Below, piece by piece: positions 25,061 to 33,567 of a stretch of DNA of 64,000 nucleotides. The notes below the pieces were generated by a model. That model searched no databases. It had not been told where the DNA came from and was given only the letters and a program-made list of their open reading frames with translations. The position numbers and the translations under genes are program-made. Where the stretch lies: IMG/VR virus record IMGVR_UViG_3300010149_000001, positions 17,677 through 81,676 of that record; one strand, 5' to 3'. Origin of the DNA: a virus. Numbering within the stretch: position 1 is the first letter of the stretch; each line of letters starts with the position of its first letter.

Positions 25061-25324
25061 TCAGAACTCGTGTGAGAAGTCATCAGATGCGCCAACAGAT
25101 GCGGCCATTGAGTATGTTCCAAAGGGCATGAAGTATTCCTCTGTGGTGTGTCCACAGGTGAATGACTTAACGCTTCTGCGAACTTCAACACCGTCAATAA
25201 CTGTCCAGATGCTGGAGGCAGTTCTGCGTGTGATAGTGAAATACCAATGGCATTCTGAATCACAGATGGAGGTCGCTTTGTATGTGCATCCTTCGTTGAA
25301 GGTGAATGTTCCGTGTCGGCTCAT
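25061..25324 (-). CDS. Minus-strand accessory protein
   Basis: An 87-residue protein between two plus-strand genes. ATG at 25324 follows a leader with CACACGGAAGGAT, almost the same as the leader at 39301, and a two-part promoter. The longer ORF to 25423 includes the promoter and was rejected. The protein has four Cys and many aromatic residues in alternating strands. It is an autonomous moron-like unit. Confidence 0.7.
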   Translation of the reverse strand: MSRHGTFTFNEGCTYKATSICDSECHWYFTITRRTASSIWTVIDGVEVRRSVKSFTCGHTTEEYFMPFGTYSMAASVGASDDFSHEF

Positions 25325-25343
25325 ATCCTTCCGTGTGCATCCA

Positions 25344-25382
25344 CCCTTATCAATGTATCTCAATCTCAATGCTTTTGTTCCC
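25344..25382 (-). promoter_or_regulatory. Two-part ATTGA promoter, minus strand
   Basis: On the minus strand: GGGAACAAAAGCATTGAGAT, then TGAGATACATTGATAAGGG. About 25 nt before ATG 25324. All parts of the consensus are present. Confidence 0.75.
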
Positions 25383-25426
25383 AATTCCAACACCGATTTA
25401 ACCCGCCGACATATTGAAGTCAATAC

Positions 25427-26371
25427 ATGGGCGACAGCGATGTGGATTTAGCAGAACTCAGCGAGAAGGCAGAACTTCTGGCAGAAGCGACGGGGCGAGA
25501 TAAATCAGATGTGATGGCAGACCTTCTGGATGATGGAATGTTGAATGAATCGAACAAACAAACGATGGGCATTCTGGACAAGGCCAATGAACAGGCTGTG
25601 AAGGCCAAAGCACTCTTGATGACAGTCTTGCCCATCATAGCCATTCTCTTGGGCGGAGGGGGTGCTGAGATGCTTGGAATCACCGACTTCATGGGCGACG
25701 ACTCTGACGAGGATGATGACGACTATTATGACCCATCGTGGGATATTGTTTGGGGATGCACCGCTTCTGATGCTGACAATTATGACCCATACGCCACAGA
25801 TGATGATGACTCGTGCTATTGGTCTCCAGAACCAATCTATGGTTGCACCAATCCAGCGGCCATGAACTATGATTCAGAGGCCACAGATGACGATGGTTCT
25901 TGCGAGCCTCGACACGAAGGTTGCACAGACCCAGATGCTGAGAACTATGACGACGAGGCCAACGAGGATGACGGTTCGTGTGAATATCCACCAGAAGAAC
26001 CAGAAGAACCAGAGTGCAACGGGACAGCGACATTCTATGATGTTCAGACTGAATGGATTCTGGAGAACAACAACACCACCGCCAAATTGGAGATGAAGTG
26101 GGATGCAGATTGGTCGTGTGATGAAATCAAATATATCGAGGTGGATATGGTCATCACAAACGAATCTGGAAACATCTCTTGGTCGAAAATCGCCGCATAT
26201 AATATCACATTCAATGAAGGCGCATACATCACCATCTATTGGGACACAGATGTGAGCATGACTGATAACTACACTCTAAGGCTCTCTCTGTGGCATGAAA
26301 CTGAGTCTGATGGGTGGCAGAACCCAGATAACAAAACAATCGCTCTGGGGCGACCAGAGGATGAAATCTGA
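25427..26371 (+). CDS. Membrane-anchored surface protein with NYD/DDGSC repeats
   Basis: A 314-residue protein. Residues 1-60 are helical and charged, 62-84 form a membrane helix, then an acidic stretch and three Cys-flanked repeats near 108, 137 and 163: GCTASDADNYDPYATDDDDS, GCTNPAAMNYDSEATDDDGS and GCTDPDAENYDDEANEDDGS. Such acidic repeats are common in secreted marine bacterial and archaeal proteins and probably bind calcium. A beta-rich domain of about 120 residues follows. It has a late-type TATA box (CACCGATTTAACCCGCC). It may sit in the virion or the host membrane. Confidence 0.75.
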   Translation: MGDSDVDLAELSEKAELLAEATGRDKSDVMADLLDDGMLNESNKQTMGILDKANEQAVKAKALLMTVLPIIAILLGGGGAEMLGITDFMGDDSDEDDDDYYDPSWDIVWGCTASDADNYDPYATDDDDSCYWSPEPIYGCTNPAAMNYDSEATDDDGSCEPRHEGCTDPDAENYDDEANEDDGSCEYPPEEPEEPECNGTATFYDVQTEWILENNNTTAKLEMKWDADWSCDEIKYIEVDMVITNESGNISWSKIAAYNITFNEGAYITIYWDTDVSMTDNYTLRLSLWHETESDGWQNPDNKTIALGRPEDEI

Positions 26372-26410
26372 GCGATTCTGTGATAAACCCCCAAGTTCAC
26401 CAGCAGGGTT

Positions 26411-26605
26411 ATGGAGACAGAAACGCTGATTGCAGTTTTGACACTTGTTGCTATTCCCACCGCACTTTGGCTCAGAGAGCGATACGCCAGAATCATGGCT
26501 GACGGCAAGATAACCTTTGAAGAAGTCGTTGATGAAATCAAAGGAATCGCTGACAAAGCAGAAGAAGTCAAAGCAGATGTTGAACAAATCCTTGAAGAAG
26601 AGTGA
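26411..26605 (+). CDS. Small membrane protein with charged helix
   Basis: A 64-residue protein with an N-terminal membrane helix (LIAVLTLVAIPTALWL) followed by a long acidic amphipathic helix. GTGATAAACCCCC at 26380 is its TATA element. It begins a three-gene membrane cluster. Confidence 0.65.
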   Translation: METETLIAVLTLVAIPTALWLRERYARIMADGKITFEEVVDEIKGIADKAEEVKADVEQILEEE

Positions 26606-26610
26606 TTGAG

Positions 26611-27012
26611 ATGGGAAAGAATGACAAGTCTGTCAATGACAGAATGATGATGCTGGTCGGAGTGCCTGTTGTTCTTGCATGGATGGCATTTGCTTGTCTG
26701 GTCATCTGGTCTGGTCTCCAAGACGATAAGGTCATGAACAACATTGACGGCTATACAACGCTCATCGCTATCATCGGCGGACCCGCCCTTCTGATTCTGA
26801 CATCTATTCTGGAACTCTGGAAGTCTGAGCAGAATCAAGAGATAACTTCGATGCCAGAACATTGGGCTGGTCAAGCGACGGCGGCTGAAAATGAAGCAGT
26901 TCATCTCAGAAGTCTGGCTGACCGCCAAGCAATTCACATTCAGAAACTTGAGGCAGAAGCCCAGAAGGTTGCACTTGGTCTTATTGAGACCGATACACAT
27001 TCAGAAGAGTGA
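26611..27012 (+). CDS. Two-helix membrane protein
   Basis: A 133-residue protein with two membrane helices (residues about 14-35 and 48-66) and a cytoplasmic coiled-coil tail (ATAAENEAVHLRSLADRQAI). GTG 26602 is an alternative start. Two helices plus a charged tail is a holin-like layout, and the neighbours are also membrane proteins. Lysis functions of archaeal tailed viruses are poorly known. Confidence 0.65.
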   Translation: MGKNDKSVNDRMMMLVGVPVVLAWMAFACLVIWSGLQDDKVMNNIDGYTTLIAIIGGPALLILTSILELWKSEQNQEITSMPEHWAGQATAAENEAVHLRSLADRQAIHIQKLEAEAQKVALGLIETDTHSEE

Positions 27013-27017
27013 TTCAA

Positions 27018-27290
27018 ATGGCAAATCAAGACGATGTTCACTTTCAATGGACTCAAGCAATTCATCGGGATTTAGCAAATCTCAGAGACAACCACCTCGC
27101 TCACATCGCTGATGACTTGACCAATCTCAAACGAGATGTGGATGCACTCAAGTCAGATGTTGATGAACTCAAAGGCATCAAGGATGAAGCCCTTAGCATC
27201 CTTCGCAGATACTCTGGCAGAATAGTCGTGGGCATCCTCGTCGGTATCGGTGCGGCCACAGGCACACCCGTATTGATGGAGATGGTGTGA
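27018..27290 (+). CDS. Coiled-coil protein with C-terminal membrane helix
   Basis: A 90-residue protein with heptads (LANLRDNHLAHIADDLTNLK) and a C-terminal membrane helix (IVVGILVGIGAATGTPVL). This is the layout of XhlA-like phage lysis proteins. With 26411 and 26611 it forms a candidate lysis or membrane cassette. No endolysin gene was recognised nearby. Confidence 0.65.
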   Translation: MANQDDVHFQWTQAIHRDLANLRDNHLAHIADDLTNLKRDVDALKSDVDELKGIKDEALSILRRYSGRIVVGILVGIGAATGTPVLMEMV

Positions 27291-27449
27291 GTGGCGACTC
27301 ATGTTGACACCAGCAAAGACATCAGACAACCAAAGTGTGATATTGAACAAATCGGATATGCTTGTTTGAGAAATCCAGACATAAGACTGTCTCAGTCCTG
27401 TTGGGTTTGCCTCGTGTATCAAGCGAAACAATGGGGGAGGCCATACTAA
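27291..27449 (+). CDS. Tiny Cys-rich protein (52 aa)
   Basis: GTG 27291 directly follows the previous stop and opens 52 residues with Cys at PKCDIEQIGYAC and SQSCWVC, a likely zinc knuckle. It shares a base with the next ATG (TAATG). The tight packing supports expression. Confidence 0.55.
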   Translation: MATHVDTSKDIRQPKCDIEQIGYACLRNPDIRLSQSCWVCLVYQAKQWGRPY

Positions 27450-27598
27450 TGCCACTCATGCTGGTCGCCTGTCAAGAGTGCAATCGCACCAAATGGTCAA
27501 GGTCTCCCAGACCCAAGTGCAACGCTGTGGATTGCTCAAGACGCTATGGCAACATGAAGGCAGTTCAGCCCCAGCCAGAGCCACCAGAATGGGCTTAA
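27449..27598 (+). CDS. Tiny zinc-ribbon protein (49 aa)
   Basis: ATG 27449 overlaps the previous TAA. CQEC and CNAVDC 17-18 residues apart suggest a zinc ribbon; the tail is Pro-rich. It ends tail-to-tail with the minus-strand gene at 27595. Confidence 0.55.
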   Translation: MPLMLVACQECNRTKWSRSPRPKCNAVDCSRRYGNMKAVQPQPEPPEWA

Positions 27599-28038
27599 GC
27601 CCACTCTTGCATCATGACCTTAACGAATCGGTTGAATCGCTTGCGGCCTGTCTCGTTTTTCTTGTCTGCTGGTTTCCAATTGAATCCCAGACTGAACTGA
27701 GCAGATGTGCCACGAGTGCCATCAGAACTGACCCATTGGCCTTCTGAGATTCGGACAAACTTTGGGAACTGTGCAACAAACGCTTTGGTGTCAGCATCGT
27801 TATCAAAGTGAAAACTCAAGTTCATGCTGAAACTTGGGGGAACTTGCCAATTGTCCCAATCTCCTTCTTCTGCTTGGACAAAGGTTTCTGCTTCTAATTC
27901 AGCGGCGTTGAATCTTGCTTCTGCATCATCAAGGCATTCTGCGATAGTCTTGAACTGTGCGGCTTCGTGTTTGATTCCACAGCCTCCATAATAAGTTCCT
28001 TTCGATAGTGTGTTCCAATGCTCTCCTGTTGTCTGCAT
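27595..28038 (-). CDS. Minus-strand accessory protein
   Basis: A 147-residue protein, convergent with the plus genes. ATG 28038 is about 25-30 nt from a two-part promoter TATA; the ORF's further upstream Met at 28068 lies inside that TATA. It has a helical, acidic first half and a strand-rich second half (FSMNLSFHFDND, SAQFSLGFNWKP). The function is unknown. It is an independent transcription unit. Confidence 0.75.
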   Translation of the reverse strand: MQTTGEHWNTLSKGTYYGGCGIKHEAAQFKTIAECLDDAEARFNAAELEAETFVQAEEGDWDNWQVPPSFSMNLSFHFDNDADTKAFVAQFPKFVRISEGQWVSSDGTRGTSAQFSLGFNWKPADKKNETGRKRFNRFVKVMMQEWA

Positions 28039-28057
28039 GTGTTGAACCAATGGGTCT

Positions 28058-28110
28058 CCCCTTATCAATGCTTCGATATTCCAATACTTTGATGTCTGAA
28101 TAGGAATGTT
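28058..28110 (-). promoter_or_regulatory. Two-part ATTGA promoter, minus strand
   Basis: On the minus strand: AAGAACATTCC, later TATTGGAATATCGAAG, then CATTGATAAGGGG. The first ATTGA is degenerate (ATTGG). Spacing is 16 bp. Confidence 0.6.
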
Positions 28111-28139
28111 CTTATACTACTACACCCACCCATCAAATA

Positions 28140-28247
28140 CCCCGCCAGACGGGTGATACCCCAAGACAAGCCCCCAGAAGTGCGATTGACGAATCCTGTC
28201 TCCGCTTCTGGACACGGCCTCTGGAATACGAGGGGAATGTCTGGCAC
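28140..28247 (+). ncRNA. Multi-hairpin junction RNA
   Basis: The closing helix pairs GCCAGACG at 28144-28151 with TGTCTGGC at 28238-28245. Inside are CCAGAAGTG/CGCTTCTGG at 28174-28182 and 28203-28211 (with a U-G that needs plus-strand RNA), and CCTC/GAGG at 28218-28221 and 28230-28233. TTCTTATACTAC at 28109 is a TATA box about 25-30 nt upstream of the first helix. The portal gene has its own TATA (AGCAATTAAACCACAG) at 28266. Confidence 0.5.
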
Positions 28248-28295
28248 TCATATTCCTCCCAAAGCAATTAAACCACAGATGCCCGTCATCACGCT

Positions 28296-31200
28296 ATGGC
28301 AGAGCGTAAGCGCACCTTCGCAGACCGATTGCTGGGGCGCAACAGGTCAGCATCCCCAGCCGATGTGCAACGCTTAACCAAACTCATCAACGACCAACAC
28401 CAACCAGAGATGGATTGGGATGGCAAGGCTCTGGCTTCAATGTCCAAAATCGGACAGGCCACCTCCGCATCGAAGGGCAAAACAGGTTCTGGCGGAACTC
28501 AAACTCAAGTATCATACAATCTGCTCAGAGACATCTCGCTCAAGTCTGAGGTTGTCAACGCTATCCTCAGACGATGTGTTGACGACATTCTGGGCAACGG
28601 ATATTCATTCATTCTGGCAGAAGGCAAAGAGAGTGGAGACACGGCTCAATTGCAGAAACTCAAGGACTTCTTCAAGAATCCAAATCCAGATGACAACGGC
28701 AACGAGTGGATGGAATCACTCATCTATGACCTGTGCCTGTTTGGAGATGCGTATCTGGAACTCGATGGTTCAGATGACACCAACACAGATGGCAAAGGAC
28801 AGTCGTGGACATACGGCGGCGAACTCGCAAGTGTCTGGCCTATCCCAGCAGAGCAGATGACTTTGCTCGCTGGCAACCGCAGACCAGAGCCACCAGAGAT
28901 GGCATACATGCAGAAACTCAACGGCGAGACCAGAAAGTTCAGCAAGGACAAGGTGATTCATATCTCCAAGTTCAAGCATGGTCGTGCATACGGGACTTCA
29001 CCTCTGATTCCTCTGCTCAATGTGATTGCTGGACACCTCAACCTGTCGAACTATCTGAATGAACTCTATACAGGAACTCTGCCCAAGACCATTCTCAATG
29101 TGGGCGACATCAGCAACGCTGAGATGAAAGCCATGCTCGCACTTCTGGAACAGCAATTGACAGGTGGCAAATCGCCATTCGGTCTGGTCGCTGTGAACGG
29201 TGGAACAGGATTCAATATGCACAGGATTCTGGACTCGACCAGAGAAGGCGCACAGTTAGACCTGCTATACTACTATCGTGAAGAGATATGCGCTGTCTTT
29301 GGCATCCCACCGATGAAACTTGGCTGGGTTCAGACAGGCAAAATGTCCAACCCAGAATCTCAATTAGAGGCTTGGTATGATGTCATTGAATCATATCATA
29401 AGCGTGTTGAGGCAGTTCTCAACAACCGACTTCTGCCACTCTTTGAAATCACCGATTGGGAGTTCAAGTTCACCACCATCCGACCCAGCAGGGACAAGGA
29501 GATTGCAGAGACTCGCAAGGCAGAAGCCAACGCTATCTCCAACCTCCGTCAAGAAGGTGTCATATCAATCAACGAGGCCAGAAGTATGCTTGGCTTTGAG
29601 CGTCTGTCTGAGCCAGAGGCAGATGACCCGATGTTCCTATCACCCAAACTCGCCATCAACAAGGGCAAAGTGGAATCTGGTGTTGAGACTGAAATGTCAA
29701 TTCCATCTCTTGCAGATTTGTTCCCATCTCCAGAATCACCATCTGATGAAGGCAAAGGTGCTGGTGAGCATCCAGATTGGCTCGATGAAATCCCGTTGGT
29801 TGAACTATCTGATGATATTCGCACCGATATGCTTCAAACCAGAATGAAGAACTCAGACGAGTTTGAAGAAATTATCGCAGAATCAGAGGCAGTTCTGAAA
29901 GCAGTTTTTGAAGAAGGACAGGAATCATTCGCATCTGCTGTCATCAAGGAACTCAACGAGATGTTCTCTGCTGGAGATGAAGCGGTTGAGATTCCAGATA
30001 TTGACCTTGATATTCCTGTCAAGTCCTATGTCAGAAAGGCAACAATCAGTCTGGATGATATTGAATTGGCCGTTGGTGCTGTTGATGCAAACATCGGTCT
30101 GGCGATTGAATCTCAAGTGGCATCTGCTGAACTCACATTGGTCGGTGCGTATGAAGCATCACTCGCAACCACACTTGCACCCACAGGAATCTCTGCGGCT
30201 CTGATGTCTGACGATATTGCCGCCATAGCCTTCTGGCGAAGTCGCTGGGTTCTGCCAGCCCTCAGAAGGACTCTTGGCTCTCACAGAGCGAACATCATTG
30301 ACACCTTTGAGCGAATGGTGTCTGATGGCGAATCGTGGCGATGGGCGAGAGCAGAGATGCGTTCTCTGATTGACCCAAGTGGCAAGCGTTATCCAGCATA
30401 CTACTATGACCGAATCGCACGAACTGAAACCAGACGAGTCGTTGAAAACTCTCACATCTCTGGAATGAGAAGGGCTGGATTCCAACATGTTCAGAGGCTG
30501 GTCGTTGTTGACGACACGACTGACAGAGACTTATGCGCCCCGTATGAGGATGCAGTTTATCCGATTGCAGAATCCAAATCTGTGATTCCAGCACACCCGA
30601 ATTGCCGATGCACATTTGTTGCGTATGAGGGAACTCCAGAAACCGTTGTTCCATCTGACCAGATTCTGACACCCGTTATTGAGTTCAATATGAATGTAGT
30701 GAACAAGGCTGTGAGTTCTGCGGTGCGAGATGGGCTGGCAACCAAAGCCAAAGAGCATAATGAAAAAGTCAAAAATGCCAAGACCAAAAAGACCAGCACC
30801 AGAACTCTGATTGCTGTGTTTGAAAGAGGCGTTGGTGCATACAATACAAATCCATCATCGGTCAGACCAAGCGTCAGTTCACCAGAACAATGGGCGTATG
30901 CTCGTGTCAATTCATTCCTCTATTGTCTAAGAAACGGCAGGTATCGAAGCGGCAAGCACGATACTGATTTACTGCCCAAAGGACACCCACAGTCAACCAA
31001 GTCAGTCTCTAAGCGAGCATTGACCAGAAAGGATTTGACTCCACCAGCAGGGGTCAAGAAAGCATGTGCAACAGGAATCAAACTCTTTGAGGATGGATAT
31101 GGAGGCTCTGGACTTGAGGCCACGACCATCCGTGAGGCCAGAAGCATTGTCAGAGGAACTCCAATCACAGTCGCCAAAGCCAGAAAAATGATTCGCTGGT

Positions 31201-31331
31201 GGGGTCGCAACGAGAGATTCCTCACCTTCGACAAGGACACACCAGCATGGACAGCCGCCATGCTCTGGGGAGGTCGTGCTGGACTATCGTGGTCAAACAA
31301 ACTCCAGAGAGCGTTGGAGGCAGACGAATGA
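28296..31331 (+). CDS. Portal protein fused to Mu-F-like head protein and a C-terminal basic domain
   Basis: A 1011-residue fusion. Residues 1-430 are the portal, the dodecameric DNA gate of the capsid. Residues about 705-790 match the Mu gpF/SPP1 gp7 minor head domain (RIARTETRRVVENSHISGMR, later HPNCRCTFVAYEG). Residues about 905-1011 (LTPPAGVKKACATGIKLFED, later ARSIVRGTPITVAKARKMI, then WGGRAGLSW) match a domain often fused to phage portal or protease proteins. The three parts are usually separate genes or pairs. It lies directly upstream of the connector and protease genes. Confidence 0.9.
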   Translation: MAERKRTFADRLLGRNRSASPADVQRLTKLINDQHQPEMDWDGKALASMSKIGQATSASKGKTGSGGTQTQVSYNLLRDISLKSEVVNAILRRCVDDILGNGYSFILAEGKESGDTAQLQKLKDFFKNPNPDDNGNEWMESLIYDLCLFGDAYLELDGSDDTNTDGKGQSWTYGGELASVWPIPAEQMTLLAGNRRPEPPEMAYMQKLNGETRKFSKDKVIHISKFKHGRAYGTSPLIPLLNVIAGHLNLSNYLNELYTGTLPKTILNVGDISNAEMKAMLALLEQQLTGGKSPFGLVAVNGGTGFNMHRILDSTREGAQLDLLYYYREEICAVFGIPPMKLGWVQTGKMSNPESQLEAWYDVIESYHKRVEAVLNNRLLPLFEITDWEFKFTTIRPSRDKEIAETRKAEANAISNLRQEGVISINEARSMLGFERLSEPEADDPMFLSPKLAINKGKVESGVETEMSIPSLADLFPSPESPSDEGKGAGEHPDWLDEIPLVELSDDIRTDMLQTRMKNSDEFEEIIAESEAVLKAVFEEGQESFASAVIKELNEMFSAGDEAVEIPDIDLDIPVKSYVRKATISLDDIELAVGAVDANIGLAIESQVASAELTLVGAYEASLATTLAPTGISAALMSDDIAAIAFWRSRWVLPALRRTLGSHRANIIDTFERMVSDGESWRWARAEMRSLIDPSGKRYPAYYYDRIARTETRRVVENSHISGMRRAGFQHVQRLVVVDDTTDRDLCAPYEDAVYPIAESKSVIPAHPNCRCTFVAYEGTPETVVPSDQILTPVIEFNMNVVNKAVSSAVRDGLATKAKEHNEKVKNAKTKKTSTRTLIAVFERGVGAYNTNPSSVRPSVSSPEQWAYARVNSFLYCLRNGRYRSGKHDTDLLPKGHPQSTKSVSKRALTRKDLTPPAGVKKACATGIKLFEDGYGGSGLEATTIREARSIVRGTPITVAKARKMIRWWGRNERFLTFDKDTPAWTAAMLWGGRAGLSWSNKLQRALEADE

Positions 31332-31738
31332 GCATGACCAACAACAACGCTCAGACTCGTGCCAATCTCATCAAGGCCAGAGCCGCATTCACACTCATGA
31401 AGAATGAAATGGTGCATACAACGACACCAAAGAACTTGGACACCATCGCTCAGAGAATCCTCACAGATGCCAAGAGGAATGCACCCGTCAGAACAGGTGC
31501 GCTCAGAGCGTCTGGCCGTGTGAAGCGAGTTAATCAGTTCAGACGCAGAGTTCAATTCGGCGGTGCTGGAACAGGTGTTGACTATGCACAGGCTGTTGAG
31601 TTTGGAACAATCAACACCAGACCCAGACCATACCTTGAACCAGCGGTGATTAAGAATATCAAAAAGACTCCAGCAATTGTCAGACCATCCATTAGAAAGT
31701 GGTTGACTAAACTTGTTCTGCTGGGTTCATCGGATTGA
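31328..31738 (+). CDS. HK97 gp10-like neck/tail-completion protein
   Basis: A 136-residue protein with APVRTGALRASGRV, YAQAVEFGT and RPRPYLEPAV, the signature run of the HK97 gp10 family that joins head to tail. ATG 31328 overlaps the portal stop as ATGA. Position before the capsid genes is slightly unusual but seen in some siphoviruses. Confidence 0.85.
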   Translation: MSMTNNNAQTRANLIKARAAFTLMKNEMVHTTTPKNLDTIAQRILTDAKRNAPVRTGALRASGRVKRVNQFRRRVQFGGAGTGVDYAQAVEFGTINTRPRPYLEPAVIKNIKKTPAIVRPSIRKWLTKLVLLGSSD

Positions 31739-31745
31739 TGAATGG

Positions 31746-31925
31746 AATATGAGTGCCGACTATGGGATTGACCCTCGCCACCGACCTCTCGATGGTGAGT
31801 CATTAACTGTCTGGGGGCAAGAACCCCATAGTCGGACAGGTTGCACAGTTTTCTCCTTCTGCTCGATTGCCCGACCCGCCCTTTTGGGGCGAAGGGTTCT
31901 TCCAGAGTATGCTCGACTGTGCGGC
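31746..31925. ncRNA. Structured RNA between neck and protease genes
   Basis: Helices: CCGACTATGGG/CCCATAGTCGG at 31756-31766 and 31825-31835 (11 perfect pairs), with CTCGCCA/TGGTGAG inside; GCACAGT/ACTGTGC at 31843-31849 and 31916-31922; CGCCC/GGGCG at 31877-31881 and 31887-31891. A minus-strand promoter at 31949 would start just right of the second helix, arguing for a minus-strand RNA; several G-U extensions instead fit the plus strand. Strand left open. Confidence 0.45.
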
Positions 31926-31948
31926 GGGCAAACCAGACGAGTCGCTAC

Positions 31949-31990
31949 CCATATATCAATGTATCGTCAATATCAATGCTTTTTGCCCTC
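31949..31990 (-). promoter_or_regulatory. Two-part ATTGA promoter, minus strand, no protein gene
   Basis: On the minus strand: GGGCAAAAAGCATTGATAT, then GACGATACATTGATATATGG. Spacing 17 bp. It faces left into the structured stretch 31746-31925, which has no credible minus-strand gene. Confidence 0.6.
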
Positions 31991-31999
31991 ATATCACCA

Positions 32000-32014
32000 A
32001 TGTTAAAACCCGCC
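32000..32014 (+). promoter_or_regulatory. Late-type TATA element
   Basis: ATGTTAAAACCCGCC, about 25 nt before ATG 32027. The ATG inside it is part of the promoter, not a start. Confidence 0.6.
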
Positions 32015-32026
32015 AAAGTCAACCAG

Positions 32027-33565
32027 ATGGATATGCGAGCCGTATTGGTTGATGGAGATGACTACACTCAACGCTCTGGTGAGAGCAAAGAAGTCCAAAT
32101 CAAACTTGAGGCTCAGATGCCATTCATCTTGGACAAATCATTCCAGAAGGATGCAGAGTCAGACTATGAATATGAGATTGGCGACGATGATGTTGTCATT
32201 CGTGGACCCGTCTATGTTGGGAACTCAGATATGCTTGACCGACATAACGAACTCGTTGCGCCAGATGCGCTCATCAAATCATGGGGAGACTATCAGAAGA
32301 ATCCCGTCATCCTATACAACCACTCTAAGACATACGGTGTCATCGGCAGAATGCTCGATGTCGAGATGGGAACTTGGGATGGCATCAAAGGTGAAGTTCC
32401 AATCGGCAGAGCCGTGATTGACGGTGGCGAAAAGGATATTGTCAGAAAAATACGCAAGGGATTCCTCAGAGCATTCAGTATTGGTTTCATCGCTAAGGCG
32501 GCAATCAAGGAATGCAAAGACGATGAGACATGCTACATGACCTTCACAGAGGTTGATTGGCTTGAGACCAGCGTGGTTGATGTGCCAGCATCGCCCAACG
32601 CACTATTCAATGTTCAGAAGCATGTGCTTGGATATGAGGACATGGGTGAATCAATCGCTATCCTCTTTGAGAAGATGCCAATGGAATCACCATCAGAAGA
32701 ACCCCCTGCTGGTGGAGATATGGAATCGCCTGTTGAAGAATCGGCGGATTCTGGCTGTGGATGCAAATCACATATCGAGTCCGATACTCCAGAAACTGTT
32801 AGCGGCTTCGATTCTGAAATTGACTCGTTGAAGGCTCAAATTGCTGAGATGAAAGAACTACTGCTCGCAAGTCTGACACCTTCTGAGTCCCAAAAGTCCG
32901 AATCTGAAAATACCGATTCACTTAATACCCCCATTGACAAAGGCATTGGACAACAGGTGAACCAAATGACAGACGATACACTCATTGACACTCCAGAAGA
33001 AGAGGTCATCGTTGCCTCAGAGGAACTTGAAGTTCCCACAGAAGAACTATCCATTAAGACAGAGGCTGTTGAAGAAGCAGAAGAAGTCGTTGAAGAAGCC
33101 GCAGAAGAAGTGGCAGAAGAAGAACTCCCAGAAGAAGTCGTTGAAGAAGTCGCAGAAGCAACAGAAGAAGAATCTGCTGGCGAACCAACAACCACAGAAG
33201 TCATGATTGAAGTCGTTAAGGCATTAGCAAATGTCGAAGCACGACTTTCAACCATTGAAGGACACATTAAATCAAGTGAGGACATTGACACACTCAAGTC
33301 TGAACTTGCATCCATGAAGGCTGAGAAGGAAGCCGCAGAAGCAGAAGCAAGCATTGAGGCAGAAGTCGCCAAGCGTGTTGCAGACCTTGTTGGGACAACC
33401 CCAGAGGTCAAGACTGTTGAAGCATCTCCAAAGAGCCTCGCATCCACAGGAACAGAAGTTAAGAAAGCAAACCACACCCGCCACGACCCAACACCAACGG
33501 TCAGCAACGGTATGAATGGTCTGGCTGGATGGCTTGAAGTTCAAATCGCCAAGCGAGGTGCTTGA
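32027..33565 (+). CDS. Prohead protease fused to scaffold
   Basis: A 512-residue protein. Residues about 55-205 are an HK97-type (U35) prohead protease with catalytic His in YNHSK near 99 and Ser in RAFSIGF near 151, and the ending DVPASPNALF. Residues about 215-500 are acidic, Glu/Val-rich and coiled-coil, as expected for a scaffold. The protease matures the capsid and the fused scaffold shapes it. It directly precedes mcp. The long ORF upstream of 32027 is just promoter. Confidence 0.9.
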   Translation: MDMRAVLVDGDDYTQRSGESKEVQIKLEAQMPFILDKSFQKDAESDYEYEIGDDDVVIRGPVYVGNSDMLDRHNELVAPDALIKSWGDYQKNPVILYNHSKTYGVIGRMLDVEMGTWDGIKGEVPIGRAVIDGGEKDIVRKIRKGFLRAFSIGFIAKAAIKECKDDETCYMTFTEVDWLETSVVDVPASPNALFNVQKHVLGYEDMGESIAILFEKMPMESPSEEPPAGGDMESPVEESADSGCGCKSHIESDTPETVSGFDSEIDSLKAQIAEMKELLLASLTPSESQKSESENTDSLNTPIDKGIGQQVNQMTDDTLIDTPEEEVIVASEELEVPTEELSIKTEAVEEAEEVVEEAAEEVAEEELPEEVVEEVAEATEEESAGEPTTTEVMIEVVKALANVEARLSTIEGHIKSSEDIDTLKSELASMKAEKEAAEAEASIEAEVAKRVADLVGTTPEVKTVEASPKSLASTGTEVKKANHTRHDPTPTVSNGMNGLAGWLEVQIAKRGA

Positions 33566-33567
33566 GC

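Noticed and set aside
25325-25423. N-terminal extension of the minus-strand gene at 25061
   Set aside because: The extension is the two-part promoter itself; the same error would arise at 40342-40422 and 28039-28068.
31841-32026. Upstream extension of the protease gene
   Set aside because: It covers the structured RNA, the minus promoter and the TATA box; the family's N-terminus fits ATG 32027.
32836-33507. 223-residue minus-strand ORF rich in Ser, Thr and Val
   Set aside because: It is the complement of the acidic scaffold part of the protease gene, which has clear domain support on the plus strand.
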